From positions 1 through 64,000 of the forward strand of contig JAHEKJ010000006.1 in the NCBI GenBank assembly GCA_024638385.1: 64,000 nucleotides of DNA, written 5' to 3'. A program made the position numbers and the translations under genes. The notes below the pieces were generated by a model. It ran no database searches. It had not been told where the DNA came from and saw only the letters and a list, made by a program, of their open reading frames with translations. Positions 37,205 through 46,293 of the stretch are shown here, piece after piece (position 1 is the first letter of the stretch; each line of letters opens with the position of its first letter). The stretch is from Gammaproteobacteria bacterium. GTDB lineage: Bacteria; Pseudomonadota; Gammaproteobacteria; GCA-001735895.

Positions 37205-37969
37205 CTAGAACCTGAAGACCTCGCCGCCTTTCAGGTGGTGGACGTTGAAATCGGGCATCGCCTGGACGCATTCCTGGTATATCAGCTCTTCCTCGCCGGG
37301 CTTGAAATGGGTCAGCCAGACGTCGGGGCGGTGTTTCATCTTGAGGATATCCTCGCCGAGCAGCCGCGGACAGTAGTGCTTCGAAACCTTGCTGATTTCG
37401 ATGTCGTTGTTGCAAAAAGCCGTCTCGACGAACAGCAGGTCGACGTTGGCGTAGGTGTCGAGGACTTCCCACAGGCTGTCGTTGGTTGTCGTATCGCCAC
37501 TGAAGGCGACGCTGGCCCGACGCGACGAAACGCAATAGCCGACGCCCGGCACGGTGTGGTTGACCGGAATCATTTCGATTTCGCGCGAACGAATGCTGAC
37601 CTTGTCGCCCGGCTTCATGATCTCGAACTGGATCGACGGCTTGTCGCGCGACGGCAACTCGGTGAAATCCGGCCAGATGACCCAGTTGAAGACATGCGCC
37701 TTGAGCGCCTTGATCGTTTTCTCCAGGGCGTGGACGACGACGGGCTCGTCGTGAACCCCGAACATGCTGTCGGCCAGCAACGGCAAACCGACGACGTGAT
37801 CCATGTGCGAATGGGTCAGGAAAATGTGGCGGATGCCGGTCATCTGGTTGAGCGGCATATCGCCGAGCCCGGTGCCCGCATCGATCAGCAGATCGTCGTC
37901 GATCAGGAACGAGGTCGTGCGCAGGTTTGCGCCGATGCCGCCTGACCATCCCAGTACTTTTATTTGCAT
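37205..37969 (-). CDS. Metallo-beta-lactamase-fold hydrolase, class II cyclic-nucleotide phosphodiesterase-like
   Basis: The 254-residue protein has the MBL metal motif H-S-H-M-D-H near residues 53-58, further ligands in N-H-T and S-G-D-T near 137 and 157, and a C-terminal T-H-F-K. The opening V-L-G-W-S-G-G-I-G and the T-H-S-H-M-D-H-V-V-G-L-P-L-L match class II cAMP phosphodiesterases (CpdA-unrelated, yeast PDE1-like) better than RNase Z. Cyclic-nucleotide hydrolysis is thus a guess from family resemblance. Divergent from the CcsA-type gene. Confidence 0.7.
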   Translation of the reverse strand: MQIKVLGWSGGIGANLRTTSFLIDDDLLIDAGTGLGDMPLNQMTGIRHIFLTHSHMDHVVGLPLLADSMFGVHDEPVVVHALEKTIKALKAHVFNWVIWPDFTELPSRDKPSIQFEIMKPGDKVSIRSREIEMIPVNHTVPGVGYCVSSRRASVAFSGDTTTNDSLWEVLDTYANVDLLFVETAFCNNDIEISKVSKHYCPRLLGEDILKMKHRPDVWLTHFKPGEEELIYQECVQAMPDFNVHHLKGGEVFRF

Positions 37970-38240
37970 AGAATCAAGTCGCTAAGGTCTGAACTTGTCC
38001 AGATGCCCGGATTCCGCGCACGGCCATCGCGACCGCTGCGGAATCGCCGCCCGGCGGCGGCGTTCTCCCCGTATGCAATATCCGCGCGATTCGCGCCGGA
38101 TTACCTATAGTATAGTCAAGGATATCGAAACCGGGCCGATTCGCCGCGCCGCCCGATTCACCGCTCCCGAAGCGCCCTGGCGGTAGTGCGACGGCCCCTG
38201 AATTCAGTTACACTGGATGCCCGGTCACCGCTGAAACAAC
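37970..38240. other. Divergent intergenic region
   Basis: 271 bp between the starts of the MBL and CcsA-type genes. It contains TATAGT repeats at about 38107-38116 that may be -10 elements; no gene, terminator or repeat seen. Confidence 0.4.
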
Positions 38241-39032
38241 ATGTTCTCCACGATCGCCAGTACGCTAGCGACTCTGCTCTACTGCCTGTCGGCATATCTG
38301 ATATTCAAGCAGCTCGGTAAGACCGGAAACCGACGCTGGCTTGCACTCGCGCCGGCAATCGCCGCGGTCCTGCTGCAGGCCGCCTCGCTCAATCGCCTGA
38401 TCATTCAGCCCCAGAGCCTGAACCTCGGATTCTTCGCGGCGTTGGCGCTGATCACCTGGCTGATCTCGATCCAGATTCTGCTGTCGAGCGTGTACCGGCG
38501 GATCGAGAGCCTCGGTATTTTCGTCTTCCCGCTGTCGGGCCTGGCCAACGTCGTCGCCAGTCTGCACCTGTCCGACCACCTGATCGCGACCGGCGACAGC
38601 GCGATCAAGGGCCATATCATGATCTCGGTGATCGCCTACAGCCTGATCACGCTCGGCGCCTTCCAGGCCGGCTTGCTGGCCTACCAGGACCATTCGATTC
38701 GCCAGCACCAGCCGGGCGGCTTCATCCGTTTCCTGCCGCCGCTGCACGACATGGAAAACCTGTTGTTCCAGTTTCTCGGCTTTGGTTTCGTCTGCCTGAG
38801 CGCTTCCCTGCTGAGCGGATTCATCTACCTCGAGAATATCTTCGCGCAACAACTGGTACACAAGACCGTGCTGTCGATCGTTGCCTGGGTGATCCTCGGC
38901 ATTCTGCTGTTCGGCCGGCTCCGTTTCGGCTGGCGCGGCAAGAAGGCCATTCGCTGGACCCTGTCCGCCTTCGCCTTCCTGATGCTGGCCTTCTTCGGCA
39001 GCAAGCTGGTGCTCGAATTCATCCTGGCCTGA
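38241..39032 (+). CDS. CcsA/YpjD-type cytochrome c assembly membrane protein
   Basis: The 263-residue protein has about eight transmembrane helices, with histidines in membrane loops (S-L-H-L-S-D-H and K-G-H-I-M-I-S) and a W-L-I-S-I-Q segment. It resembles the CcsA/CcmC-like family, specifically the inner-membrane YpjD group that sits beside ffh in many gammaproteobacteria. The tryptophan-rich haem motif of true CcsA is not evident, so a role in haem delivery is uncertain. The CorC-type gene follows after 13 bp. Confidence 0.82.
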   Translation: MFSTIASTLATLLYCLSAYLIFKQLGKTGNRRWLALAPAIAAVLLQAASLNRLIIQPQSLNLGFFAALALITWLISIQILLSSVYRRIESLGIFVFPLSGLANVVASLHLSDHLIATGDSAIKGHIMISVIAYSLITLGAFQAGLLAYQDHSIRQHQPGGFIRFLPPLHDMENLLFQFLGFGFVCLSASLLSGFIYLENIFAQQLVHKTVLSIVAWVILGILLFGRLRFGWRGKKAIRWTLSAFAFLMLAFFGSKLVLEFILA

Positions 39033-39045
39033 CGCGCGACAATCG

Positions 39046-40347
39046 GTGAGCGAGCTACCTCTCTACTGGTTTTTCATTGCCCTGGTCGGCCTGATCTTGA
39101 TGTCGGCCTTCTTCTCCAGTTCGGAGACCGGGTTGATGAGCCTGAACCGCTATCGGCTCAAGCACCTGGCCGACAAGAATCACGGCGGCGCGGTGCGCGC
39201 GGTCGACCTGCTTAAACGTCCGGATCGACTGATAACGCTGATCCTGCTCGGCAACAACTTCGTCAACATCCTGATCACCCAGCTCGCGACCTACGTCGGT
39301 TTCCGACTCTACGGCGAGGCCGGCGTCGCGCTCGCGGCCGGGGTGCTGACGCTGGTGTTGTTGCTGTTCGCCGAGGTGACGCCGAAGACGCTGGCCGCGA
39401 CCTACCCGGAGCGCATCGCGCTGCCGGCGGCCTACGTCTACAAGCCGCTGTCGAAACTGATGCTGCCGCTGGTCATCGCGATCGACTGGATGGCGAAGGC
39501 CGTATTGCGGCTGTTCATGATCTCCGCTCGCGGCGGCGCCGGCGACGCGCTGTCGCCCGAGGAGCTCAGGGTCGCGGTCAACGAAACCAGCGGCCTGATC
39601 CCCGATCCGCACCGCGACATGCTGCTGTCGATTCTCGATCTCGAGAAGGTCACGGTCGATGACATCATGGTGCCGCGCAACGATATCATCGGCATCGACC
39701 TCGAGGACGACTGGCACGAAACGCTGAACCTGATTACCAACCTGTCGTACACCCGCATCCCGATCTGGTCGGGCAATATCGACAACCTCATCGGCATCGC
39801 GCAGTTGCGCAAGGTCCTGCCGTTGATCCTGAAGGACGAGTTCACGCCCGAGGGCCTCGTCGCGCTGGTGCGCGAAGGCTATTTCATTCCCGAGGGCACT
39901 CCGCTGACCACGCAGTTGCTCAATTTCCGCAAGAACCGGCGACGCATCGGCTTCGTCGTCGACGAGTACGGCGACATCCAGGGCCTGGTGACGATCGAGG
40001 ACATCCTCGAAGAAATCGTCGGCGAATTCACGACCGACCCGAGCGCGCTGCACCGACCCTTCTTCCAGGACGCCGACGGCAGTTTCCTGATCGACGGCTC
40101 GACGCATATCCGCGACATCAATCGCAACCTCGACGTGCACCTGCCGACCAAGGGACCGCGCACGCTCAACGGCCTGATTCTCGAACACATGGAATTCATC
40201 CCCGAGTCCGGCACCAGCCTCAAGATCAACGGCTACCCGATCGAGATCATGCAGGTCAAGAACAACATGGTCAAAACCGCGCGCATTTCGTTGCCCGAGG
40301 CGCCCGACGTGACCGAGCCCGACAGCGAAGTCCCGCTGGATGGCTAG
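39046..40347 (+). CDS. CNNM/CorC-family transporter-like protein (HlyC/CorC)
   Basis: The 433-residue protein has an N-terminal CNNM membrane domain (about residues 5-190, with S-S-S-E-T-G-L-M-S-L-N near 23-33), two CBS domains (about 200-340, including V-P-R-N-D-I-I-G-I and G-F-V-V-D-E-Y-G-D-I-Q-G-L-V-T-I-E-D), and a C-terminal CorC_HlyC domain. Relatives (YfjD) take part in Mg or Co efflux. It starts with GTG at 39046. Its stop overlaps the radA start by 8 nt (ATGGCTAG). Confidence 0.9.
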   Translation: MSELPLYWFFIALVGLILMSAFFSSSETGLMSLNRYRLKHLADKNHGGAVRAVDLLKRPDRLITLILLGNNFVNILITQLATYVGFRLYGEAGVALAAGVLTLVLLLFAEVTPKTLAATYPERIALPAAYVYKPLSKLMLPLVIAIDWMAKAVLRLFMISARGGAGDALSPEELRVAVNETSGLIPDPHRDMLLSILDLEKVTVDDIMVPRNDIIGIDLEDDWHETLNLITNLSYTRIPIWSGNIDNLIGIAQLRKVLPLILKDEFTPEGLVALVREGYFIPEGTPLTTQLLNFRKNRRRIGFVVDEYGDIQGLVTIEDILEEIVGEFTTDPSALHRPFFQDADGSFLIDGSTHIRDINRNLDVHLPTKGPRTLNGLILEHMEFIPESGTSLKINGYPIEIMQVKNNMVKTARISLPEAPDVTEPDSEVPLDG

Positions 40348-41695
40348 GGCCACGGCACAGTTCCAGTGCCGCGAATGCGCGACGCTGCTGCCAAAGTGGG
40401 CCGGCCAGTGTCCCGATTGCAAGAGCTGGAACAGCATCGAGGAAATACCCGTGCGCGCGCCGGCGACCGGCACCCCTTCTCCCGGGTCCGCCAGCGCCGG
40501 CGCCGTGTTGACGCTGGACCAGATCCCGGCCAGCGAATCGCCGCGCTTTTCGAGCCATATCGACGAGCTCGACCGGGTACTCGGCGGCGGCCTGGTCGCA
40601 GGCTCGGTCGTGCTGCTCGGCGGCGATCCCGGTATCGGCAAGTCGACGATCCTGCTGCAATGCCTGGCGCAGATCGGCGGCGAGCATCCGGCGCTGTATG
40701 TCAGCGGCGAGGAATCGCTCGAACAGGTCGGCCTGCGCGCGCAGCGGCTCGGGCTCGCCGACTCGCGCCTGCAATTGCTCAGCGCAACCTGCGTCGAGGA
40801 CATCCTCGCCCAGGCCGCCGCGTGCAAGCCGGCGGTGATGGTCGTCGACTCGATCCAGACCGTCTTCAGCGCGAGCCTGCAGTCGGCGCCCGGCTCGGTC
40901 AGCCAGGTGCGCGAATGCGCGGCGCTGCTGACCCGCTTCGCCAAGCAGGCGCGCTGCGCGATCTTTCTCGTCGGCCACGTGACCAAGGAAGGCCAGCTCG
41001 CCGGGCCGCGCGTACTCGAGCACATGGTCGACACCGTGCTCTACTTCGAGGGCGACCTGTCGACCCGGTTTCGCCTGATTCGCGCGGTCAAGAACCGCTT
41101 CGGCGCGGCCAACGAACTCGGTATCTTCGCGATGACCGACCAGGGACTGAAGCCGGTCGGCAACCCGTCGGCCATCTTTCTCGCGCAGCACGACCAGCCC
41201 GTCGCCGGCAGCGTGGTCATGGTCTCGCGCGAGGGCACGCGCCCCTTGCTGGTCGAAATCCAGGCGCTGGTCAGCGAATCGCACGGTGGTCACCCGCGGC
41301 GGCTGAGCGTCGGTCTCGAGTCGAACCGGCTGGCGATGCTGATCGCGATACTCCAGCGCCATGCCGGGATCCCGCTGCACGACCAGGACGTCTTCGTCAA
41401 CGCGGTCGGCGGCGTGCGCATCGCCGAGACCGGCGCCGATCTCGCGATTCTGCTCGCGATCCTGTCGAGCTATCGCGACCGGCCGCTGCACCCGCGCATG
41501 CTGGTCTTCGGCGAGGTCGGCCTGTCGGGCGAAGTCCGCCCGGTCGCCAACGGCGAGGAGCGGCTGCGCGAGGCCGCCAAGCACGGCTTCGAGCGTGCCG
41601 TCATACCGCGCGCCAACCGGCCGCGGAGCAAGAGTTTCGGCGCCCTCGAGCTGATTCCGGTGGCTCATTTGGCGGATGCGCTGGATGCCTTATAA
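40340..41695 (+). CDS. radA: DNA repair protein RadA
   Basis: The 451-residue protein has a C4 zinc finger (C-x2-C ... C-x2-C in residues about 10-30), the RecA-like core with Walker A G-G-D-P-G-I-G-K-S-T near residues 93-102, the K-N-R-F-G motif near 252-256, and a C-terminal Lon-like domain. RadA promotes branch migration at recombination intermediates. A likely promoter for xseB lies inside its last codons. Confidence 0.96.
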   Translation: MARATAQFQCRECATLLPKWAGQCPDCKSWNSIEEIPVRAPATGTPSPGSASAGAVLTLDQIPASESPRFSSHIDELDRVLGGGLVAGSVVLLGGDPGIGKSTILLQCLAQIGGEHPALYVSGEESLEQVGLRAQRLGLADSRLQLLSATCVEDILAQAAACKPAVMVVDSIQTVFSASLQSAPGSVSQVRECAALLTRFAKQARCAIFLVGHVTKEGQLAGPRVLEHMVDTVLYFEGDLSTRFRLIRAVKNRFGAANELGIFAMTDQGLKPVGNPSAIFLAQHDQPVAGSVVMVSREGTRPLLVEIQALVSESHGGHPRRLSVGLESNRLAMLIAILQRHAGIPLHDQDVFVNAVGGVRIAETGADLAILLAILSSYRDRPLHPRMLVFGEVGLSGEVRPVANGEERLREAAKHGFERAVIPRANRPRSKSFGALELIPVAHLADALDAL

Positions 41696-41696
41696 T
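41669..41696 (+). promoter_or_regulatory. Probable sigma70 promoter for xseB-ispA-dxs
   Basis: TTGGCG (41669-41674), a 16-bp spacer and TATAAT (41691-41696). The -10 covers the radA stop codon. Confidence 0.55.
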
Positions 41697-41728
41697 GCCC
41701 TCCGACCCGCAGGATTGAGACCGCGCCC

Positions 41729-41977
41729 ATGGCCGAAAAAGAAACCGACAAGCTGAAGGAATTCGAAAAATCGTTGCAACAACTCGAGAGAATCGTCGGC
41801 CGCATGGAATCCGGCGAGCTCGGGCTCGAGGAGTCGCTGACGCAGTTCGAACAGGGCATCAAGCTGGCGAAAGCCTGCCAGGACACGCTGGCGAACGCCG
41901 AACTGAAGGTCGAGCAGCTGATCGAACAGAACGGCCTGCAGCAAACCGTGCCGCTCGAAGACCTTGATGAAGATTGA
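41729..41977 (+). CDS. xseB: Exodeoxyribonuclease VII small subunit
   Basis: The 82-residue protein is the usual two-helix XseB: F-E-K-S-L-Q-Q-L-E-R-I-V near residues 12-23, then L-G-L-E-E-S-L-T-Q-F-E-Q-G-I near 32-45. It binds XseA to form the single-strand-specific nuclease; xseA is not in the window. It overlaps ispA by 11 nt in the conserved xseB-ispA-dxs order. Confidence 0.95.
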   Translation: MAEKETDKLKEFEKSLQQLERIVGRMESGELGLEESLTQFEQGIKLAKACQDTLANAELKVEQLIEQNGLQQTVPLEDLDED

Positions 41978-42872
41978 TGCCGCGGATTTCGCATCCCGGA
42001 TCGAAACCTACCAGCAACGCGTAGACGCCAGCCTCGAGCGCTGGCTGCCCGGGGCCGAGGTTCACCCGCAACGCCTGCACCGCGCAATGCGCTACGCCGT
42101 GCTCGCACCCGGCAAACGCGTGCGCCCGATCCTGGTTTACGCCACCGCGGCGACGCTCGACGTCGATCTCGCCCGGGTCGACGGCGCGGCCGCCGCCGCC
42201 GAAATCATCCACGCCTACTCGTTGATCCACGACGACCTGCCGGCGATGGACGACGACGACCTGCGCCGCGGCCGGCCGACCTGCCACCGTGAGTTCGACG
42301 AGGCCACGGCAATCCTCGCCGGCGATGCGCTGCAGGCGCTCGCGTTTTATATCCTGAGCCACGATCCCGCGATGACCGGCAGCGCGCGCGCGCGGCTGCA
42401 GATGATCGAGAAACTCGCGTTGTTTTCGGGCTCGCGCGGCATGGCCGGCGGTCAGGCCATCGATCTCGCCGCAGTCGGCAGGACCCTGAACGTGGCCGAG
42501 CTCGAGACCATGCACATCCACAAGACCGGCGCCCTGATACGAACCTGCGTGCAACTGGCCGCGCTGTCCGCTCCGCGCCTTGGCAAGAAGCGGTTTCGCG
42601 CGCTCGATTCCTACGCCAAGTGCATCGGCCTGTCTTTCCAGGTCATGGACGATATTCTCGACGTGGTGGGCAATACCGCGACGCTGGGCAAGACGCAAGG
42701 CGCGGACAGCGCCCGCGACAAGCCGACCTACCCGTCGATCATCGGCCTCGATGCGTCCTGGGAGAAAGCGCGCGAGCTGCACAATGGCGCGTTGCAGGCA
42801 CTTTCGATATTTGGTGAGGAAGCCGACGTTTTACGGTATATTTCGGCATGGTTCGTCGAGCGAAAGTCCTGA
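41967..42872 (+). CDS. ispA: (2E,6E)-farnesyl diphosphate synthase
   Basis: The 301-residue prenyltransferase has the first aspartate-rich motif in H-D-D-L-P-A-M-D-D-D near residue 87 and the second as D-D-I-L-D near 226, plus G-K-R-V-R-P near 50. It condenses IPP with DMAPP and GPP to farnesyl-PP for quinones and undecaprenyl carriers. The ATG at 41967 is taken; a TTG three bases earlier is possible. It overlaps xseB by 11 nt. Confidence 0.95.
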   Translation: MKIDAADFASRIETYQQRVDASLERWLPGAEVHPQRLHRAMRYAVLAPGKRVRPILVYATAATLDVDLARVDGAAAAAEIIHAYSLIHDDLPAMDDDDLRRGRPTCHREFDEATAILAGDALQALAFYILSHDPAMTGSARARLQMIEKLALFSGSRGMAGGQAIDLAAVGRTLNVAELETMHIHKTGALIRTCVQLAALSAPRLGKKRFRALDSYAKCIGLSFQVMDDILDVVGNTATLGKTQGADSARDKPTYPSIIGLDASWEKARELHNGALQALSIFGEEADVLRYISAWFVERKS

Positions 42873-42900
42873 GCTGGGCGCCAAGCCCGACAGGTGTGCT

Positions 42901-44790
42901 TTGAAAAGTATCAGCGAGACATATCCGCTCCTGGCGGAGATCGACAGCCCCGCCGATTTGCGCGCGCTCGATGCCAAGCAATTGCCCGTGCTGGCCGACG
43001 AGATTCGCGCTTTTCTGCTCGAAACCCTTGCGCATACCGGCGGGCATCTCGCGTCGGGCCTCGGCGCGGTCGAAATCACGATCGCGCTGCACTATCTGTT
43101 CGATACGCCGCACGACCGGGTTATCTGGGACGTCGGCCACCAGTGTTACCCGCACAAGATTCTGACCGGCCGCCGCGAGCGCATGTCGCAGTTGCGGCAA
43201 AAGGGCGGGCTGTCGGGTTTCATCAAGATTTCCGAATCGGAATACGATCACTTCGGCGCCGGTCACTCGAGCACGTCGATCAGCGCCGCGCTCGGCATGG
43301 CGATCGCGGCCGAAGCGCAGGGCATAGACCGCAAGACCATCGCGGTCATCGGCGACGGCGGCATGACCGCGGGCATGGCCTACGAGGCGCTCAACCACGC
43401 CGGCGCGATCGACAAGGATCTACTCGTCATCCTCAACGACAACGAGATGTCGATCTCGCCCAATGTCGGCGCGATGTCCAAATACCTGTCGAGTATCTGG
43501 TCGGGCAAGATCTACTCGAGCCTGCGCTCGGGCAGCAAGAAGGTGCTCAAGCACGTACCGACCGCCTGGGAGCTCGCGCGCCGCGCCGAGGAGCACGTCA
43601 AGGGCATGGTCACGCCGGGCACGCTGTTCGAGGAACTCGGGTTTTCCTATTACGGTCCGATCGACGGGCATAATCTCAACGACTTGCTGTCATTGATTCG
43701 GAACCTGCAACAGTTGTCGGGGCCGCGCATGCTGCACATCGTTACGCGCAAGGGCAAGGGCTACCCGCCGGCCGAGGAAGACGCGATCAAGTATCACGGC
43801 GTCGGCCCCTTCGATCCGGGCTCCGGCAAAAGCAAGGCTTCCGGCAAGCCCGGCATGCAGGCCTATACGGGAATCTTTTCCGACTGGCTGGTCGCCAAGG
43901 GCGAACAGGAGCCCCTGCTGCACGCGATCACGCCGGCGATGCGCGAGGGGTCCGGGCTGGTTCGCTTCTCCGAGGAAATGCCCGAGCGCTATCACGACGT
44001 CGGCATCGCCGAGCAGCATGCCGTCACGCTGGCGGCGGGCATGGCGCGTGACGGGCTCAAGCCGGTGGTCGCGATCTACTCGACCTTCCTGCAGCGCGCC
44101 TACGACCAGTTCATCCACGACGTCGCGGTGCAAAACCTCGACGTGACTTTCGCGGTCGATCGCGCCGGTATCGTCGGCGCCGACGGCGCAACCCACACCG
44201 GCAGCTTCGACCCCGCCTATGCCCGCTGCATTCCGGGGGTCGTCATCATGGCACCGGCCCATGGCAACGACATGTTCGAGCTGCTCAACACGGCCTATCA
44301 TTACCCCGGCCCGGCGATCGTGCGCTACCCGCGTGACAGCGTCGCCAAGCCAGCGGCAATCGATGTCGACAGCCGGGTCGAGATCGGCAAGGCGCTCAAG
44401 GTCCGCGACGGCGGCACGACCGCGGTACTCGTCTTCGGCAGCCTCTACGCGGTGGCCTTGCCGATCGCCGAGGAGCTCGACCTGACGCTCGTCAACATGC
44501 GCTTCATCAAGCCGCTCGACGAGGCGATGATTCGCGAGGTCGCGCGCGCGCACGATTTTCTGGTCACCCTCGAAGACAGCAGCATTGCCGGCGGCGCGGG
44601 CTCGGCGATACTCGAGTTCATGAACCGGGTCGGCCTCGATACGCCGCTGCTGCAACTCGGCCTCGACGACGAATTTCCGGGACAGGGCAGCCGCGAGGAA
44701 GTGCTCGCAGACTACGGGCTCGATCCGGAAAACCTGCGCCGGGCGATCGTCGAGTTCACCCGCCTGCCGGCGCGCGCGCAAAAAACCTAG
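42901..44790 (+). CDS. dxs: 1-deoxy-D-xylulose-5-phosphate synthase
   Basis: The TTG at 42901 with an AGGTG site 5 bp upstream gives a 629-residue protein (E. coli 620). It has the DXS opening with H-T-G-G-H-L-A-S-G-L-G near residues 41-51, the ThDP motif G-D-G-G-M-T-A-G-M-A ... N-D-N near 150-180, D-R-A-G-I-V-G-A-D-G near 420, and a transketolase C-terminal domain. It makes DXP from pyruvate and glyceraldehyde-3-phosphate, first step of the MEP pathway that feeds IspA. No in-frame ATG or GTG fits better. Confidence 0.95.
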   Translation: MKSISETYPLLAEIDSPADLRALDAKQLPVLADEIRAFLLETLAHTGGHLASGLGAVEITIALHYLFDTPHDRVIWDVGHQCYPHKILTGRRERMSQLRQKGGLSGFIKISESEYDHFGAGHSSTSISAALGMAIAAEAQGIDRKTIAVIGDGGMTAGMAYEALNHAGAIDKDLLVILNDNEMSISPNVGAMSKYLSSIWSGKIYSSLRSGSKKVLKHVPTAWELARRAEEHVKGMVTPGTLFEELGFSYYGPIDGHNLNDLLSLIRNLQQLSGPRMLHIVTRKGKGYPPAEEDAIKYHGVGPFDPGSGKSKASGKPGMQAYTGIFSDWLVAKGEQEPLLHAITPAMREGSGLVRFSEEMPERYHDVGIAEQHAVTLAAGMARDGLKPVVAIYSTFLQRAYDQFIHDVAVQNLDVTFAVDRAGIVGADGATHTGSFDPAYARCIPGVVIMAPAHGNDMFELLNTAYHYPGPAIVRYPRDSVAKPAAIDVDSRVEIGKALKVRDGGTTAVLVFGSLYAVALPIAEELDLTLVNMRFIKPLDEAMIREVARAHDFLVTLEDSSIAGGAGSAILEFMNRVGLDTPLLQLGLDDEFPGQGSREEVLADYGLDPENLRRAIVEFTRLPARAQKT

Positions 44791-44819
44791 CCTGATCGTT
44801 GCATCGGTCGTAGCGCCGA

Positions 44820-44855
44820 CGGCGCCGAAAACGCGCCGCTGCGGTGGTTTTTTTT
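44820..44855 (+). terminator. Probable terminator after dxs
   Basis: CGGCGC (44820-44825) pairs with GCGCCG (44833-44838) around a 7-nt loop; eight T follow at 44848-44855 after a G-rich stretch that may extend the stem. Confidence 0.55.
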
Positions 44856-44962
44856 CTTGTCGCGGGCGCGCCGAAATTATGGCTTACCGCAATCGATTCC
44901 CCTACAATGCCAATTGCACGGCCGTAAAACCGGGCAATTATTATCAGCAAACGGGTTAGATC

Positions 44963-45172
44963 ATGTCCGAGACAGTAACCGGCACCGTTAAATGGTTTAA
45001 CGACGCCAAAGGCTATGGATTCATTTCGCAGGAGGACGGAAAGGACGTATTCGTACACTACAGCGCCATCCAGGCCGAAGGCCACAAGACGCTGCAGCAG
45101 GGCCAGACGGTCACGATGAAGGTGACCGAAGGCGCCAAGGGCCCGCAGGCCGAAGACGTCACTCCCGCGTAA
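44963..45172 (+). CDS. Cold-shock protein (CspA family)
   Basis: The 69-residue protein is one cold-shock domain with G-T-V-K-W-F-N-D near residues 7-14, RNP1 K-G-Y-G-F-I near 16-21 and RNP2 V-F-V-H-Y near 29-33. It binds single-stranded RNA or DNA. Which Csp it is, and whether it is cold-induced, cannot be told. A TACAAT hexamer at 44903-44908 may be the -10. It is monocistronic. Confidence 0.94.
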   Translation: MSETVTGTVKWFNDAKGYGFISQEDGKDVFVHYSAIQAEGHKTLQQGQTVTMKVTEGAKGPQAEDVTPA

Positions 45173-45326
45173 GACGATAACCATAACAAACCAGTCGCCG
45201 CGACCGGTCGTCCTGGCAGACTGGAGGAATCGACGAAATCCGAGATTTCGCTCGTTGCCGATTTGCCCTGCAGGATCGGCGTGACCCTCCGCACTTGAGG
45301 CGGCGGGAAATATGCCCATGTAATAT

Positions 45327-45354
45327 TTGCCTCGTTCTCGTCACGCAGTATAAT
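45327..45354 (+). promoter_or_regulatory. Sigma70 promoter of folE2
   Basis: TTGCCT (45327-45332), a 16-bp spacer, and a consensus TATAAT (45349-45354). Predicted start near 45361, 100 bp before the ATG. Confidence 0.65.
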
Positions 45355-45379
45355 AACTGACCAATTTACTCGGTTATTA
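45351..45379. promoter_or_regulatory. Possible operator over the folE2 promoter
   Basis: Perfect inverted repeat TAATAAC (45351-45357) and GTTATTA (45373-45379) with a 15-bp spacer, covering the -10 and start site. The sequence is AT-rich like Zur boxes, but the spacing does not match the usual one. Confidence 0.4.
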
Positions 45380-45461
45380 GCAGGCCAGTCCGAGCGGACC
45401 GCGACGATCACGGGCACGGCGTCAGCCATCCCGCCGACGACGAAACTGCACAGGAAATCAA

Positions 45462-46280
45462 ATGAACGGTGAAGCAGCAACCAGGGTAGCCTCGATTCCC
45501 GACGTCCAGGGCACCGCCGATACGCGCAAGCTCGCGATCAAAAAGGTCGGCATCAAGGACATCCGACACCCCGTGGTCGTCAAGGACCGCTCCGAGGGTC
45601 TGCAGCATACGATCGCGACTTTCAACATGTTCGTGTTCCTGCCGCACCAGTTCAAGGGCACCCACATGTCGCGCTTCGTGCAGATTCTCAACCACCACGA
45701 GCGCGAAATCACCTACGCCTCGTTCAACGAGATGTTGCGGGAAATGGCCGAACTGCTCGAGGCCGAGTCCGGCTACATCGAGATGCACTTCCCGTATTTC
45801 GTCAACAAGAAAGCGCCCGTTTCCGGGGTCGAGTCGCTGCTCGACTACGAGGTGTCGTTAATCGGCGAGATCAACGCCGGCGTGACCAGCACCCGGATCA
45901 AGGTCCAGGTGCCGGTGACCAGCCTGTGTCCGTGCTCGAAATCGATTTCCGACTACGGCGCGCACAACCAGCGCTCGCACGTGACGCTGGATGCGCGGAC
46001 CAACGGCTTCATCTGGATCGAAGAGTTGATCGAGATCATCGAGAAACAGGCTTCCTGCGAACTCTACGGCTTGCTCAAGCGTCCCGACGAAAAATTCGTC
46101 ACCGAGCGCGCCTATGACAATCCGAAGTTCGTCGAGGACATGGTGCGCGACATCGCCGGCGAGCTGAACCGGGACGACCGTGTTCGTCAGTACGTGCTCG
46201 AGTCTGAAAATTTCGAATCGATCCACAATCACTCGGCCTACGCGCTGATCGAGCACGACAAGGACGCCGCGCAAGAATAG
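45462..46280 (+). CDS. folE2: GTP cyclohydrolase I, FolE2 type
   Basis: The 272-residue protein has the FolE2 signatures V-G-I-K-D-I-R-H-P near residues 29-37 and the [17 protein letters not shown] block near 147-163, with the catalytic cysteine. It converts GTP to 7,8-dihydroneopterin triphosphate for folate or queuosine. FolE2 is often expressed as the zinc-sparing substitute for FolE. A consensus-like promoter overlapped by an inverted repeat lies upstream. Confidence 0.95.
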   Translation: MNGEAATRVASIPDVQGTADTRKLAIKKVGIKDIRHPVVVKDRSEGLQHTIATFNMFVFLPHQFKGTHMSRFVQILNHHEREITYASFNEMLREMAELLEAESGYIEMHFPYFVNKKAPVSGVESLLDYEVSLIGEINAGVTSTRIKVQVPVTSLCPCSKSISDYGAHNQRSHVTLDARTNGFIWIEELIEIIEKQASCELYGLLKRPDEKFVTERAYDNPKFVEDMVRDIAGELNRDDRVRQYVLESENFESIHNHSAYALIEHDKDAAQE

Positions 46281-46293
46281 ACGGCCTCCCCGG

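Noticed and set aside
45340-45385. A standard Zur box at folE2
   Set aside because: Inverted arms exist but the 15-bp spacing does not fit the usual Zur operator; kept only as an unassigned operator.
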